A stretch of 64,000 bases of DNA, taken from NCBI GenBank assembly GCA_019192545.1, contig JAHCMI010000043.1:1-64000 (forward strand), written 5' to 3'. Source of the DNA: Rivularia sp. MS3 (GTDB lineage: Bacteria > Cyanobacteriota > Cyanobacteriia > Cyanobacteriales > Nostocaceae). This document shows positions 18,361 through 27,009 of this stretch, piece by piece. The position numbers and the translations under genes were made by a program. The notes beneath the pieces are model-generated. The model was not told the origin of the DNA. It saw only the letters and a list, made by a program, of their open reading frames with translations, and did no database searches. Each line of letters begins with the position of its first letter. The stretch's first letter is position 1.

Positions 18361-18819
18361 AGGAATTTATTTCATTTATCCTTATTTACTTAAGTAGTTC
18401 AATCGCGCTTGCAATAAATCCGCATTTTTACTGTTTTTCTTTTTCCGTATTTTATTGATTAGATAGTATCTAATTACTCATCTAAATTCAATAACTCCTT
18501 TAATACAGCTTAGTCTTCATACTTAAGATAGATATTTTATCTAAAGTGGTAGAAAATATATTTAGTATTTTAATATTTGAGCTTGAACAGCCATATTGCC
18601 TTAGAGGATGGGCGGAAAAGTATAGTTTTTATCGCAATCCTGGGATAATTCCCCCTCCCCCCCTTAAAAAGGGGGGTTAAAGTCCCCCAATTTAGCGGGG
18701 GATTTAGGGGGATATCAACCGTTTCGAGTATAATTGATAGCTTCAAAAACATCCTCTTACACCTAGCCGAAGGTAGGTGTGCAGGCTTGACATTAAGATA
18801 AGCGTAAATTTCTCTACAA
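18361..18819. other. Intergenic region with a G/C-tract repeat
   Basis: AT-rich except for 18642-18715, a C-tract then G-tract repeat (CCCCCTTAAAAAGGGGGG and a second GGGGGATTTAGGGGGAT half). It belongs to the same dispersed family found inside the methyltransferase gene at 22449-22483. No gene seen. Confidence 0.6.
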
Positions 18820-21177
18820 TCAGTTTTTAATCGGAATTTTGATAATAAACTCGGTTCCAGAATTAACAATAGATATACATTCAAGCGAACCTTGATGCTT
18901 TTCTTCTACAATTTGTCTTGCGATTGATAAACCTAACCCGGTTCCATTTCCAACAGCTTTAGTAGTGAATAAATGGTTAAAAATCTGCTTTTGAATATTT
19001 TCTGGTATACCGGGGCCATTATCTTGAATATGAATAGCAATTTGATTTTTTCCGATTAATTGCTCTGTAAAAATTGTAATTATATTTGGTTTTTCCTGAA
19101 TTTCTTCAAAACTGCTGCCTTCGTTATAATCTTCTAAAGCATCAATTGCATTTGCTAATAAATTCATAAATACTTGATTTAACTGTCCAGGAAAACATTC
19201 TACAGATGGTAAATCTCCATATTTTTTAATAATTTCAATTTCCGGACGTTTATCATTAGCTTTCAAACGATGCTTTAAAATTAAAATTGTACTATCAATG
19301 CCTGCATGAATATCGAAACTAATTTTGCTATCAGTATCGGCTCTGGAAAAAGTTCTTAGAGATGTACTAATATCTTGAATTCTATCAGTTCCTAATTTCA
19401 TTGACGCAATCATTTTAGGTAAATCTTCTAGCAAAAAATCTAAATCAATTGTTTCTGCGTTTTCTTCAATTTCTGATTCCGGTTCTGGATAATATTGCTG
19501 ATATAAATGTAAATGACTAATTAAATCCTGAATATATTCATTTGCATGATGTAAATTACCATTTATAAAACCAACTGGATTATTGATTTCATGTGCGACT
19601 CCAGCAACTAAATTACCTAATGCTGACATTTTTTCGCTTTGCACTAATTGCGTTTGAATCTGCTGTAAATCTTGCAAAGCCTGTTGAGCTTGTTTTGCAT
19701 TAGTACGAGCTTGATTGTAGAGTTGTGCTTGTTTGAGAGCAATTATTAGTTGTTCTTTGACTTGTTTAACTAATTCGATTTCTTCCTGCGTCCAAGAACG
19801 TGGATTGCTACAAGCACACAAAATAATTCCGACATTTCCAGAATTATGAGTAAAATTTTGAATCAAAACAGAATTTAAATTATTATCGCCAAAAATATTT
19901 TTGATAATTGGTGCGTTGATTTCGGAGATATTGTCTATCGTCTGATTAGTTGAGTTAATAATTTTTTCTAAAAAACATTTTGTATCTTGGGTAAAATGCG
20001 ACTTTGAAAAAATAGCAAATTCCGATTTACTTACTCTTTCAGAAACGATATCCCAGTTATAATTGTGATTATTACAGTCATACCAGGAAAAGCTACAGTA
20101 GTCTAAATTTAGTATTTCATAAATTTCTTTAACGCAATTCTTGAAAATATCGCTTAGTTCAAGAGAGTGAGTAATTTGACTGGATAAACGACTTCTGAGC
20201 AAATCTTCACGCTGAGAAAATTCTTTTAGCTTCGCTTCTGCTTGTTGACGTTCTAATATTTCATGAAAAAATTCTTGATTAGTTCTTTCTAATTGACGGT
20301 GAGCATAAATATAATCCAGAATTAATCCAGTTAACGGTACTAAATAAGCAACAATCTTCAGAAAATGAGCAATATTAAAATGATTATCAAATAAAGCACC
20401 AGAGCCAAAAGCCATGTGTGCTTGAGTCGCAATATTAGGGATAATACTAATAATTAATGCGTAAGAAAATAAACTGGGATATTTTTTGTAAAAACGGGGA
20501 TATATAAAAATACCACTAATCACAAATAAAATAAGCGGTAAAATATCCCAAGGACGAGTAATTAATGATTCAGGAAATAAAGTTTGGGGAAGTTGTTCGC
20601 TTGTAGCACAAATATGGATAACCATATAAGAAAGTACGCCAAAGCCAACACTCGTTAATACTACAAAGCCAAAATTACCGCGATTTTTTTTTGGCTTGTC
20701 TAACATAAAAAAACTAATACCTACGATTGTTAATGAAGCATTAGCAAGACGACAAATTGCCCAAGTAAAAGGAATTAAATTGCGATTGTCAGCAACAGCT
20801 TCAATTAAGCGGTTGGCTGCTAAAGTATGGAAAGCATCCATCATTCCCGAACAAAACAAAGTCACCCCCAGAATCGGTGTAGTTACATCTGCCTTGATTT
20901 TGAAATGAGCTAAAGAGAAAATGACGGTAAAAATTGCCGCACAGAAAGCACTCCATTCCAAAATGGTATGCACAAAGCTTCCTGCGAGACTACGATACAT
21001 AATTTCTTTAACTTGAAATGCTTCGCTGACTTGCTCAATTAAACTTAAATCTGGTGGTGCTGGTGAAGCGAAATCGATTCCTGCAAGATTTAGAGTCAAA
21101 GGTAGCAAGCTGATGGAGCAAACTAACCATATTGATAATTTAGGTAGTCTTGGAACTCGATAAGATGAAGTATGCAC
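18820..21177 (-). CDS. Membrane-anchored sensor histidine kinase
   Basis: A 785-residue kinase. The first ~290 residues are a multi-pass membrane sensor (about seven or eight hydrophobic helices) with the cyanobacterial MASE-like motif GVTLFCSGMMDAFHTLAANR. A coiled coil (RQQAEAKLKEFSQRE) and a GAF-like domain (about 330-480) follow. A second coiled coil rich in Gln leads to the HisKA domain with phospho-acceptor His529 in GVAHEINNPVGF. The HATPase domain has the N box (LLANAIDAL), IQDNGPGIP and GTGLGLSI. The signal is unknown and no partner response regulator is adjacent. The start is ATG 21177. Confidence 0.92.
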   Translation of the reverse strand: MHTSSYRVPRLPKLSIWLVCSISLLPLTLNLAGIDFASPAPPDLSLIEQVSEAFQVKEIMYRSLAGSFVHTILEWSAFCAAIFTVIFSLAHFKIKADVTTPILGVTLFCSGMMDAFHTLAANRLIEAVADNRNLIPFTWAICRLANASLTIVGISFFMLDKPKKNRGNFGFVVLTSVGFGVLSYMVIHICATSEQLPQTLFPESLITRPWDILPLILFVISGIFIYPRFYKKYPSLFSYALIISIIPNIATQAHMAFGSGALFDNHFNIAHFLKIVAYLVPLTGLILDYIYAHRQLERTNQEFFHEILERQQAEAKLKEFSQREDLLRSRLSSQITHSLELSDIFKNCVKEIYEILNLDYCSFSWYDCNNHNYNWDIVSERVSKSEFAIFSKSHFTQDTKCFLEKIINSTNQTIDNISEINAPIIKNIFGDNNLNSVLIQNFTHNSGNVGIILCACSNPRSWTQEEIELVKQVKEQLIIALKQAQLYNQARTNAKQAQQALQDLQQIQTQLVQSEKMSALGNLVAGVAHEINNPVGFINGNLHHANEYIQDLISHLHLYQQYYPEPESEIEENAETIDLDFLLEDLPKMIASMKLGTDRIQDISTSLRTFSRADTDSKISFDIHAGIDSTILILKHRLKANDKRPEIEIIKKYGDLPSVECFPGQLNQVFMNLLANAIDALEDYNEGSSFEEIQEKPNIITIFTEQLIGKNQIAIHIQDNGPGIPENIQKQIFNHLFTTKAVGNGTGLGLSIARQIVEEKHQGSLECISIVNSGTEFIIKIPIKN

Positions 21178-21334
21178 AACAAAAATCTTTGGAAAAAGTT
21201 ACTAGCAACTGTTTCAGGCAAAACCTTAGTATTTGAGCCTTATTGTTAGTATTCCCGGAAAATTCAGCGATTTAACATCATACAATCTAAATTCTGAAGA
21301 TTTAGCAACTCCGATAAATCAAAATTATCGAAGC

Positions 21335-21412
21335 AGGCTTATAAGTAATTAATTCAAAAAAACCGGCAGATTTGAGAAGATTTATCAAAATTTCCAATTT
21401 CGGAAAATTATG
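21335..21412 (-). pseudogene. Remnant of a methyltransferase 3' end
   Basis: On the minus strand this stretch resembles the last codons of the methyltransferase at 22092-22805. Over 48 aligned bases starting at CCGGCAGATTT (21363) about 35 match the region starting at CCAGCAGATTT (22178), and the adjacent GAAGCAGG is also shared. The frame is destroyed by deletions. It directly abuts the 5'-truncated membrane gene. Confidence 0.5.
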
Positions 21413-22005
21413 TAACTTGGTTTTCTTTTTTACAACTTTTAGTTGCTGCTTATCTAGCTTGGAAAGTTTACAGATCGAGGAAATCGGATGCAGCTATAAA
21501 TAATTCAATTCTTAATCGCAGTTACAACTTCTGGGCTATAGTCAGTTTCGGCTTTATATTTCTAGGTTTAGATGAGATATTAAAAATTCATGAAAACTTA
21601 GATATATTCATTCATAATGTATTTCAGATTCAAGAAACAGATAGTACAGATAGAATAGATAGCTTAATTGTGTTGCTGTATGCTTTATGTGCTGGAGGAG
21701 TAATATATTGGGCTAAATCTGAAATAAGAAAATTTAAATTAGCATTACCTTTATTTAGTCTTGGTTTGTTTGTAACATTTATGATGATATTTTTTGATTT
21801 AATCACGGATTCAAAAGATGTTGCTTACTGGCTAATTAGCGACAAAAATGTAGCTTATATAGTTCATCGCGGTATTAGCATAATCGAAGAAAGCTGTAAA
21901 ATTTTTGCAGAAGGAATATTTATTATTACTCTTCATCGCTGTTTAGAAATATCAAAAAAACAAAAACATTTATTTAGACAAGTCGTTAGAGAAAAAGTCC
22001 ATTAG
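21376..22005 (+). pseudogene. 5'-truncated multi-pass membrane protein gene
   Basis: The frame is open from the stop at 21373-21375 to 22005 (209 codons), but has no ATG, GTG or TTG before the GTG at 21670, which is already inside a membrane segment. The open part encodes about five hydrophobic helices in order, including TWFSFLQLLVAAYLAWKVYRSR, YNFWAIVSFGFIFLGLDEILKIHENL, LLYALCAGGVIYW and LALPLFSLGLFVTFMMIFFDL. The F(L)GLDEI...HE pattern belongs to a cyanobacterial family of integral membrane proteins of unknown function, known to me only from memory. The missing N-terminus coincides with the methyltransferase remnant, so a rearrangement probably removed the start. A shortened 111-residue product from 21670 cannot be excluded. 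Confidence 0.6.
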
Positions 22006-22046
22006 GGTATTATGATTAATTAGTTACTGCGTGACGGAATTGTTTT

Positions 22047-22064
22047 GTGATTATATTTAATCAC
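22047..22064. terminator. Possible bidirectional terminator hairpin
   Basis: GTGATTATATTTAATCAC has a 7-bp AT-rich stem with a 4-nt loop between two convergent genes and is followed by a T-rich tract. The stem is weak. Confidence 0.35.
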
Positions 22065-22091
22065 TTATTTTATCTGTCACATACCTGACAA

Positions 22092-22805
22092 TTATTCATG
22101 AGCAGCAATAAAAATGATTGAAGCAGGTTTTTTCGTTTTAGGGTTAATTGGTTCTCGGCATTCTAAAATTGCAAAACCAGCAGATTTTAATAAATTTATC
22201 CAGGTTTCTAATTTACGAAAATACCAAGGTGCTGCTGTTCTAAACTCAGTTTTAAAACAATTCCATGATTCTTCTCTCCATCCATCAATATAAGGCGATT
22301 CCCCACAACCAATTATTGGATGCAGGGTTTGAATAAACAATAATTTATTGTTTTTCAATAAACTAGGGATTGAATGAATTAAATTATCTACAGTTTCTTT
22401 GCCTAAAAGAGAAAAATTACAAACAGCAGCATCAAACTGAGTATCTTCAAAAAGCCCCTTTTTGATAAGGGAAGTTGGGGGGATATTACTATTTACAATA
22501 TCTTCGTAGCTTGCAACCACAAATTTGCCACGATTGATTAATTGCGCTTTTTTAATTAATTTATCAACCCCATCAGCACCCCAAGCTTCTATTCCTTTGA
22601 TAGTCAAATTGTGAGTTAACCAACCTTCACCACATCCAATATCAAGGATTGAATCAGGAGAATAGCTTGTAATTGCATCAACAATCGCTTGATTAGTAAT
22701 TAATTTTCGGCTTTCTATTTCATTATTTTCAATCGTAGTTATCCAAGAGTCGGCATTTTGATTCCAACTATCTATAACTAATTTATCGTTAAAATTTGAC
22801 ATCAT
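22092..22805 (-). CDS. SAM-dependent class I methyltransferase
   Basis: A 237-residue Rossmann-fold methyltransferase. Motif I is ILDIGCGEGWL, preceded by ITSYSPDS, and motif II/III is AWGADGVDKLI. The acceptor side shows AAVCNFSLLGKE. The substrate is unknown. Around residues 108-120 the peptide IPPTSLIKKGLFE is encoded by a dispersed C-tract/G-tract palindromic repeat (22449-22483) that fits the frame. This looks like an in-frame insertion into a loop between SAM-binding strands, which the fold could tolerate. The start is ATG 22805 or 22802. Confidence 0.85.
   Translation of the reverse strand: MMSNFNDKLVIDSWNQNADSWITTIENNEIESRKLITNQAIVDAITSYSPDSILDIGCGEGWLTHNLTIKGIEAWGADGVDKLIKKAQLINRGKFVVASYEDIVNSNIPPTSLIKKGLFEDTQFDAAVCNFSLLGKETVDNLIHSIPSLLKNNKLLFIQTLHPIIGCGESPYIDGWREESWNCFKTEFRTAAPWYFRKLETWINLLKSAGFAILECREPINPKTKKPASIIFIAAHE
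22449..22483. repeat. Dispersed palindromic repeat inside a coding sequence
   Basis: AAAAGCCCCTTTTTGATAAG then GGAAGTTGGGGGGAT matches the style of the intergenic repeats at 18642-18715 and 22812-22835. It is read in frame within the methyltransferase gene. Confidence 0.6.
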
Positions 22806-22901
22806 GTAAATCCCCTCAACCCCCCTTATTGAAGCAGGGTTATTTCTCTAGTTCCCAGGTTCAACCTAGTACTCGAACAAGCCAAAATTGCTGGGTGAAT
22901 A

Positions 22902-22936
22902 TAATTCGTAATTCGTAATTCGTAATTCGTAATTAA
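22902..22936. repeat. 7-bp tandem repeat (TAATTCG)
   Basis: About five head-to-tail copies of TAATTCG. Heptamer short tandem repeats are characteristic of heterocystous cyanobacteria. Confidence 0.85.
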
Positions 22937-23102
22937 GCCCCATAAATACAATTTAGGGGCTTCAACAGAAGCCTAATTGACATCCACGGATAAATCCGGG
23001 GGCTTCCAACCATTAATTTTTCACCGGTGAAAGAAGGAAGTAGCAAGTAGTAAGTAGTAAGTAGTAAAAACAATTACCCCTGCTTTGTTGACTTGATGGA
23101 CT

Positions 23103-23230
23103 ACTAGTACTCTGTCCCGTTAGTTTTGATGGGCATATCGTAAATATAAAAAATATTTTCTTCCCCCACTCCCCCACTCTCCCCCTCTCCCCCTCCCTGC
23201 CCTTACCCGTCAATTTTAATGGGACAGACC
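23103..23230. mobile_element. MITE-like element with 23-bp imperfect inverted repeats
   Basis: TCTGTCCCGTTAGTTTTGAT at 23111-23130 pairs with ATTTTAATGGGACAGA at the other end (23206-23228), 18 of 23 positions matching. The inner part holds a C-rich tract. ACTAGTACTC stands on both outer sides (23103-23112 and 23231-23240). Confidence 0.55.
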
Positions 23231-23231
23231 A

Positions 23232-23387
23232 CTAGTACTCCACCACATTAATTGTGCGGGGTTATAAACTCTCTTTTAAAAAAAACCGCAGAGGCGCAGA
23301 GGGCACAGAGAAAGAGGATAAGAAGGATTAATCTTGTTCGCAATGAAATTGGTGTTACCCCTCATAACTTATGTGGTTGAGTACTAG
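23232..23387. mobile_element. MITE-like element with about 35-bp imperfect inverted repeats
   Basis: Left end CTAGTACTCCACCACATTA and right end, inverted, CTAGTACTCAACCACATAA continue to match through GGGGT. Right-end relatives occur at 29531-29575 and 45102-45136. The centre contains the CGCAGAGGCGCAGAGG repeat common in Nostocales. No coding capacity. Confidence 0.6.
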
Positions 23388-23414
23388 GAATTAACTTGTA
23401 AAGCCTGCCTTTAT

Positions 23415-24002
23415 CTATTTTTGCCATTTTTGAGTAGCTAAAGCAATTCTTTCTCCATATCTTTCTGCACTCAAAGCATCACCGGGATCTAGATATGGTG
23501 GCTTACCGCTCATATCGAGTGCTGATTGCCCCATTACTCCCATAAACGAACCCAGACGATTTACACCATCATCTTTACCAAAATACTTGCTCGGTAAATC
23601 ACCAATACCTACCCAAATCATACTTTGTTGCGCTGCATGAATCGCTAAATACAGCAAAGTCCCTTGCTTATCACCGCTCAAAGAACTCGAATGAGTGAAA
23701 CCTCCCGCAATTTTATCCTTCCATTTCTGCTCAAACCAAACCCCTGCACCATCAATAAAACATTTAAATTGTCCGGCAACACCACCCATATAGGTAGGTG
23801 AACCAAATATAATCGCATCAGCTTGATTTATCTTTTCTATCATCGCATCATCCTGCCAACGCCCATCGGTAATTTGTTCGCCAGTGATACGCAATAATTC
23901 CACGGTGGAACCTTCAACCTTTTTAGCACCAGCAGCAACAGCTTCAGCCATCAAATGGGTATGTCCCATCCCAGAAAAATAAACGATCGCAATATAAGGC
24001 AT
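23415..24002 (-). CDS. Flavodoxin-fold NAD(P)H quinone reductase-like protein (WrbA-like)
   Basis: A protein of about 195 residues binding FMN. The phosphate-binding loop is YFSGMGHTHLMAEAVAAGA, the isoalloxazine loops are GSPTYMGGVAGQFK and FTHSSSLSGDKQGTL. Members reduce quinones by two electrons or act as flavodoxins. I prefer ATG 24002 (MPYIAIVYFSG) to the ATG seven codons upstream because the fold's first strand starts directly there. It is the last of four minus-strand genes leading back to a TetR regulator, though gaps of 150-250 bp between them argue against one tight operon. Confidence 0.87.
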   Translation of the reverse strand: MPYIAIVYFSGMGHTHLMAEAVAAGAKKVEGSTVELLRITGEQITDGRWQDDAMIEKINQADAIIFGSPTYMGGVAGQFKCFIDGAGVWFEQKWKDKIAGGFTHSSSLSGDKQGTLLYLAIHAAQQSMIWVGIGDLPSKYFGKDDGVNRLGSFMGVMGQSALDMSGKPPYLDPGDALSAERYGERIALATQKWQK

Positions 24003-24250
24003 AAATATTTTATGTTTCGTCATACAAGCATTTCCACGCTCATGACTGTAATAAAATTATTAACCGAAGTAAAGTAGTTACCTAAAAGTAAGTATTAGGG
24101 AATAGGGGATTGGGCATGGGGGATAGGGGATATTAAGAAGCGATGATTTAGGAGTAATGAGTAATGAGTAAAACTAGTTATCTTTTCCCTCGCTCTCTCC
24201 TTCTCTCCCTCCCTCACTCCTATGCCCAATGCCCAATCCCCAATCCCCCA

Positions 24251-24952
24251 TTACCACTTCTCCCCAAACGGACGTAAATCTAATTCAAACGTCCAAGCTG
24301 AAGGTTTTTGTTGAGTTAAAAAGAATACTGAATCGGCAATTTCATCGGATTTCATAAAATAGTCTTCCGGCTTATCTGGCATCCATTGACGAGTTTTTTC
24401 TGAATTAATTACACCATCAACAATAATATAAGAAACGTGAATCTTTTGCGGATCTAAATATCTCGCCATCGATTGCGCTAAACTTCTCTGAGCAGCTTTT
24501 GCAGAAGCAAAGGGTGTAAAATTAGCACCACCTTTAACAGATGCAGTTGCTCCAATAATTACAATATTTCCTCCGCCGTTTTTACGCATTTGGGGAATTA
24601 CCTGTTTGGCAACAGCAAATAAACCTCTACTATTAACTTCCCAAGCCCGTTGAAAATCTTCTACCGTCGCATCATCTATGTTTGCAAAAGCACCAGCACC
24701 GGCGTTATAAACTAAAACCGATATTGTCCCCATCTCTGATTCAATTTTATTAAATACTTCTGCTGTTTTATCAATTCCTGTAACGTCGTATTGATATGCT
24801 TTTGAATCGGGTATTTCCTGGCTTAATTTTTGTAAATAATCGATATTTCTGGCTAACATTGCCACTTGATAACCCTCACCGGCAAACTTACGAGAAAAAG
24901 ATTCACCATTACCCGCACCAACACCAACTACTACACAAACTGGTTTACTCAT
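24251..24952 (-). CDS. Short-chain dehydrogenase/reductase
   Basis: A 233-residue SDR. The N-terminal nucleotide-binding motif is the variant VVGVGAGNGESFSRKFA instead of TGxxxGIG. The NAG motif is VYNAGAGAF. The active-site tetrad position shows an unusual GATASVKGGANFTPFASAKAA segment, where the classical YxxxK tyrosine appears to be Phe (PFASAK), so a normal catalytic Tyr is missing. It may therefore have atypical catalysis or a non-enzymatic role. The substrate is unknown. The start is ATG 24952. It lies downstream of another SDR and the TetR regulator. Confidence 0.85.
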   Translation of the reverse strand: MSKPVCVVVGVGAGNGESFSRKFAGEGYQVAMLARNIDYLQKLSQEIPDSKAYQYDVTGIDKTAEVFNKIESEMGTISVLVYNAGAGAFANIDDATVEDFQRAWEVNSRGLFAVAKQVIPQMRKNGGGNIVIIGATASVKGGANFTPFASAKAAQRSLAQSMARYLDPQKIHVSYIIVDGVINSEKTRQWMPDKPEDYFMKSDEIADSVFFLTQQKPSAWTFELDLRPFGEKW

Positions 24953-25055
24953 TGGATTAATTCCTTTAATTCTTTACTCGAAAATATTATTTACAGATTA
25001 TCGTCATTCCGCAATCGCAATAGTTTGTAGAGATGCGATATTCATACACATTCTC

Positions 25056-25095
25056 AACCTCACCCCCCTTAACAAGGAGAGGGGTGCCGGAGGCG
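25056..25095. repeat. Short palindromic repeat (AACCTCACCCC type)
   Basis: AACCTCACCCCCCTT...GGGGTGAGGTT, a compact relative of the repeats at 11210 and 37782, lies directly before the stop end of the SDR gene at 25106. Confidence 0.6.
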
Positions 25096-25105
25096 GGGTG
25101 AGGTT

Positions 25106-25855
25106 TTAAACATTCATAAATCCACCATCAACAACCATGTCAGAAGCAGTCATGTAAGAAGAATCGTCGCTAGCAAGGAATAACGCAGCTTTGGCAATCT
25201 CATCCACTTCTCCTTCCCTATGTAAAGGTGCTGTTTGTACAACTGCATCGATGAATCCTTCAAATGCACCTTCAGGTAAATCAAGTTTATTCTGAAAATC
25301 TGTTCGCACGATACCAGGGCTTAGTGAATTAACCCGAATGTGGCGATCGCCCAATTCCGCAGCGAAGGAACGAGCAAAGGAACGCACCGCTGCTTTTGTG
25401 GCAAAATAAATGCTTCCAGTGGCTGCTCCCTTCTGATTTACGGCAGAAGCATTCAAAATTACGCTGGCTCCCGGATTCAACAATCCTACTAATTTTTGTA
25501 CCGTGAAGAAAACACCTTTGACATTGATATCAAATTGATTGTCGTAGAATTTTTCATCAACTTGCTCTAATGGTGAAAAATAACCACTGCCAGCATTGGC
25601 AAATAGAACATCGAGCTTACCAAATTCTTCTCTGACTCTAGTTGCTAATCTATCCAAGTCGGTAAGAGATAGCACATCTGCTTGAACTGCGATCGCATTG
25701 CTTCCCAATTTCTCAACAGCTTCTCTTAATCTCTGTTCATTACGTCCAGTAATAATTACTCTCGCCCCTTCCTCAATAAACTGTTTAGCCGATGCAAAAC
25801 CGATACCAGTAGTACCACCAGTGATAACCGCAGTTTTATTAGTTAAACGTCCCAT
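25106..25855 (-). CDS. Short-chain dehydrogenase/reductase (classical type)
   Basis: A 249-residue classical SDR with all motifs: TGGTTGIGFASAKQF (cofactor loop), FANAGSGYF (NAG), the serine of ILNASAVNQKG, and IYFATKAAV (YxxxK). PGIVRTDF follows, and the C-terminus ends DMVVDGGFMNV as in FabG-like enzymes. It likely uses NADP(H) or NAD(H) on an unknown carbonyl substrate. It is the gene next to the TetR regulator, on the same strand, so it is the most probable regulated target. The start is ATG 25855. Confidence 0.93.
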   Translation of the reverse strand: MGRLTNKTAVITGGTTGIGFASAKQFIEEGARVIITGRNEQRLREAVEKLGSNAIAVQADVLSLTDLDRLATRVREEFGKLDVLFANAGSGYFSPLEQVDEKFYDNQFDINVKGVFFTVQKLVGLLNPGASVILNASAVNQKGAATGSIYFATKAAVRSFARSFAAELGDRHIRVNSLSPGIVRTDFQNKLDLPEGAFEGFIDAVVQTAPLHREGEVDEIAKAALFLASDDSSYMTASDMVVDGGFMNV

Positions 25856-26078
25856 AATTTTTTCTCCTTGTTTAATTATCTGAGTGAAGACTTGTTCTCA
25901 TTCGATTTAATACAAACGTGAAGAACCTGTTTTTCTCCTCTGGAAAAATCTCGAACCTTTGGCTCGCTTTCAACTTTGATATAAAATCGAGATTTTCTGT
26001 TCTTACTTGCAAACATTGTTTAATCCTGCTATTTAAATCAAAACTTAAACCAATCAGTCTAGGTTTTGCCAAAAAAAA

Positions 26079-26669
26079 TTACATCTGCTTCAGCGCTTTG
26101 ATAGTAGTCAAAACCACGCTTTGAGGAATAGTTTCGCTATCTAAAACCCTGCCTACGAGAGCCATTCCCTGAGTTGTACAAAGCAGCATTCTTGCTAAAT
26201 CGCGAGCGTCAGCTTCCCTGCTTAACTCCCCTGCTGCTATAGCTCTAGAAAAAGCTTCATAGAAAATGTTCTCCAACCTGTCGAAATAACTGCGTAACAC
26301 GGGAGCAATTTCGACATCGCTAGTATCAAAATCCGCAGTACAGGTACCTAGGAGACAGCCTTTACTACCAGATTTACCGTGAGTTTTTTGCATACTTAGT
26401 AAAAGCTGCTCGATATTCTTCAACGGTGAACCCGATACCGACAACTGTTCCTTAATCGAACGGAGATTAGTTTGAGCGTAATGTTCTAAAGCCTTGAGAA
26501 ATAAAGCTTGCTTGTTACCGAAGGTGTCGTACATACTTTTACGACTGATGCCCATATTTTGCAACAACTCGGCAAGACTAGCAGCTTCGTAACCCCGCGC
26601 CCAAAACACCTCCATCGCTTTACTTAGAGCCATTTCTGGCTCAAATTGTTTGTTTGGTCCTCTGCTCAT
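26079..26669 (-). CDS. TetR/AcrR-family transcriptional repressor
   Basis: A 196-residue regulator. The helix-turn-helix lies at about residues 28-50 (AASLAELLQNMGISRKSMYDTFGNKQALF), typical for TetR. The C-terminal ligand domain includes GSKGCLLGTC with two cysteines, and resembles the AcuR/NemR-like branch whose members sense reactive aldehydes or electrophiles. That fits the SDR and quinone-reductase neighbours. A dyad matching the TAGACCNNNNGGTCTA consensus lies just upstream (26688-26705), consistent with autoregulation. Start is ATG 26669. Confidence 0.92.
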   Translation of the reverse strand: MSRGPNKQFEPEMALSKAMEVFWARGYEAASLAELLQNMGISRKSMYDTFGNKQALFLKALEHYAQTNLRSIKEQLSVSGSPLKNIEQLLLSMQKTHGKSGSKGCLLGTCTADFDTSDVEIAPVLRSYFDRLENIFYEAFSRAIAAGELSREADARDLARMLLCTTQGMALVGRVLDSETIPQSVVLTTIKALKQM

Positions 26670-26687
26670 GTTTTAACAGTAACAAAC

Positions 26688-26705
26688 TTAAACCGATTGG
26701 TCAAT
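26688..26705. promoter_or_regulatory. Candidate TetR operator
   Basis: TTAAACCGATTGGTCAAT has the core ACC-N4-GGT(C) and matches 10 of 12 fixed positions of the TAGACCNNNNGGTCTA type bound by NemR/AcuR-like TetR repressors. It lies 19-36 bp before the regulator's start codon. Confidence 0.45.
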
Positions 26706-26816
26706 GTTTTTTTGAAATTAATTTTTGACGAGTGTTGAGGTACTATCAGTAGTAAGAATATAGATTACTTTTTATTCCTACTGTAAATTATTCTTACTTT
26801 CGAGGTTTTGTTGCAG

Positions 26817-26974
26817 AAAATTGATAGCGGTTTATCAAAAGTTTCAAAAATACAGGCTAATCAAGTACGAACAATTTCCAAGCAACGTATTGAAGAAGAA
26901 GTCTTGGAAGTTTGAGTCAAGAAATAATGCAACTGGTAGATGCAGCGTTAAAGCTGCATTTAGGATTAGAGTGA
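26817..26974 (+). pseudogene. 3' remnant of a MazF/PemK-type toxin gene
   Basis: The frame reads SGLSKVSKIQANQVRTISKQ then RIEEEVLEV and hits TGA. Shifting by one base continues as SQEIMQLVDAALKLHLGLE and a stop at 26972-26974. This matches the C-terminal part of MazF/PemK toxins (the ...QVRTISKxRI...KLxLGL pattern). The first half of the gene is absent upstream. It is therefore a truncated and frameshifted remnant. Confidence 0.6.
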
Positions 26975-27009
26975 AAGAATTTTGTTGAAATTAAAATAGC
27001 GAAATCAAT

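Larger units (their letters stand above)
22806..23414. other. Repeat-cluster intergenic region
   Basis: No gene. In order it holds a G/C-tract repeat (22812-22835), a 7-bp tandem repeat, GCCCC/GGGGC and CGGAT/ATCCG hairpins at 22938-23010 reminiscent of IS200/IS605 ends, a second 7-bp tandem tract (AAGTAGT, 23045-23068), then two adjacent MITE-like elements. Confidence 0.6.

Noticed and set aside
22938-23010. Hairpins resembling IS200/IS605 ends
   Set aside because: Only short stems, no TnpA/TnpB coding sequence nearby; kept as a remark in the region entry only.
23013-23213. 66-codon minus-strand frame
   Set aside because: It reads through tandem repeats and the C-rich MITE interior.
25872-26124. 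Opposite frames between the SDR and the TetR gene
   Set aside because: Both are short, mutually overlapping and without protein-like motifs.
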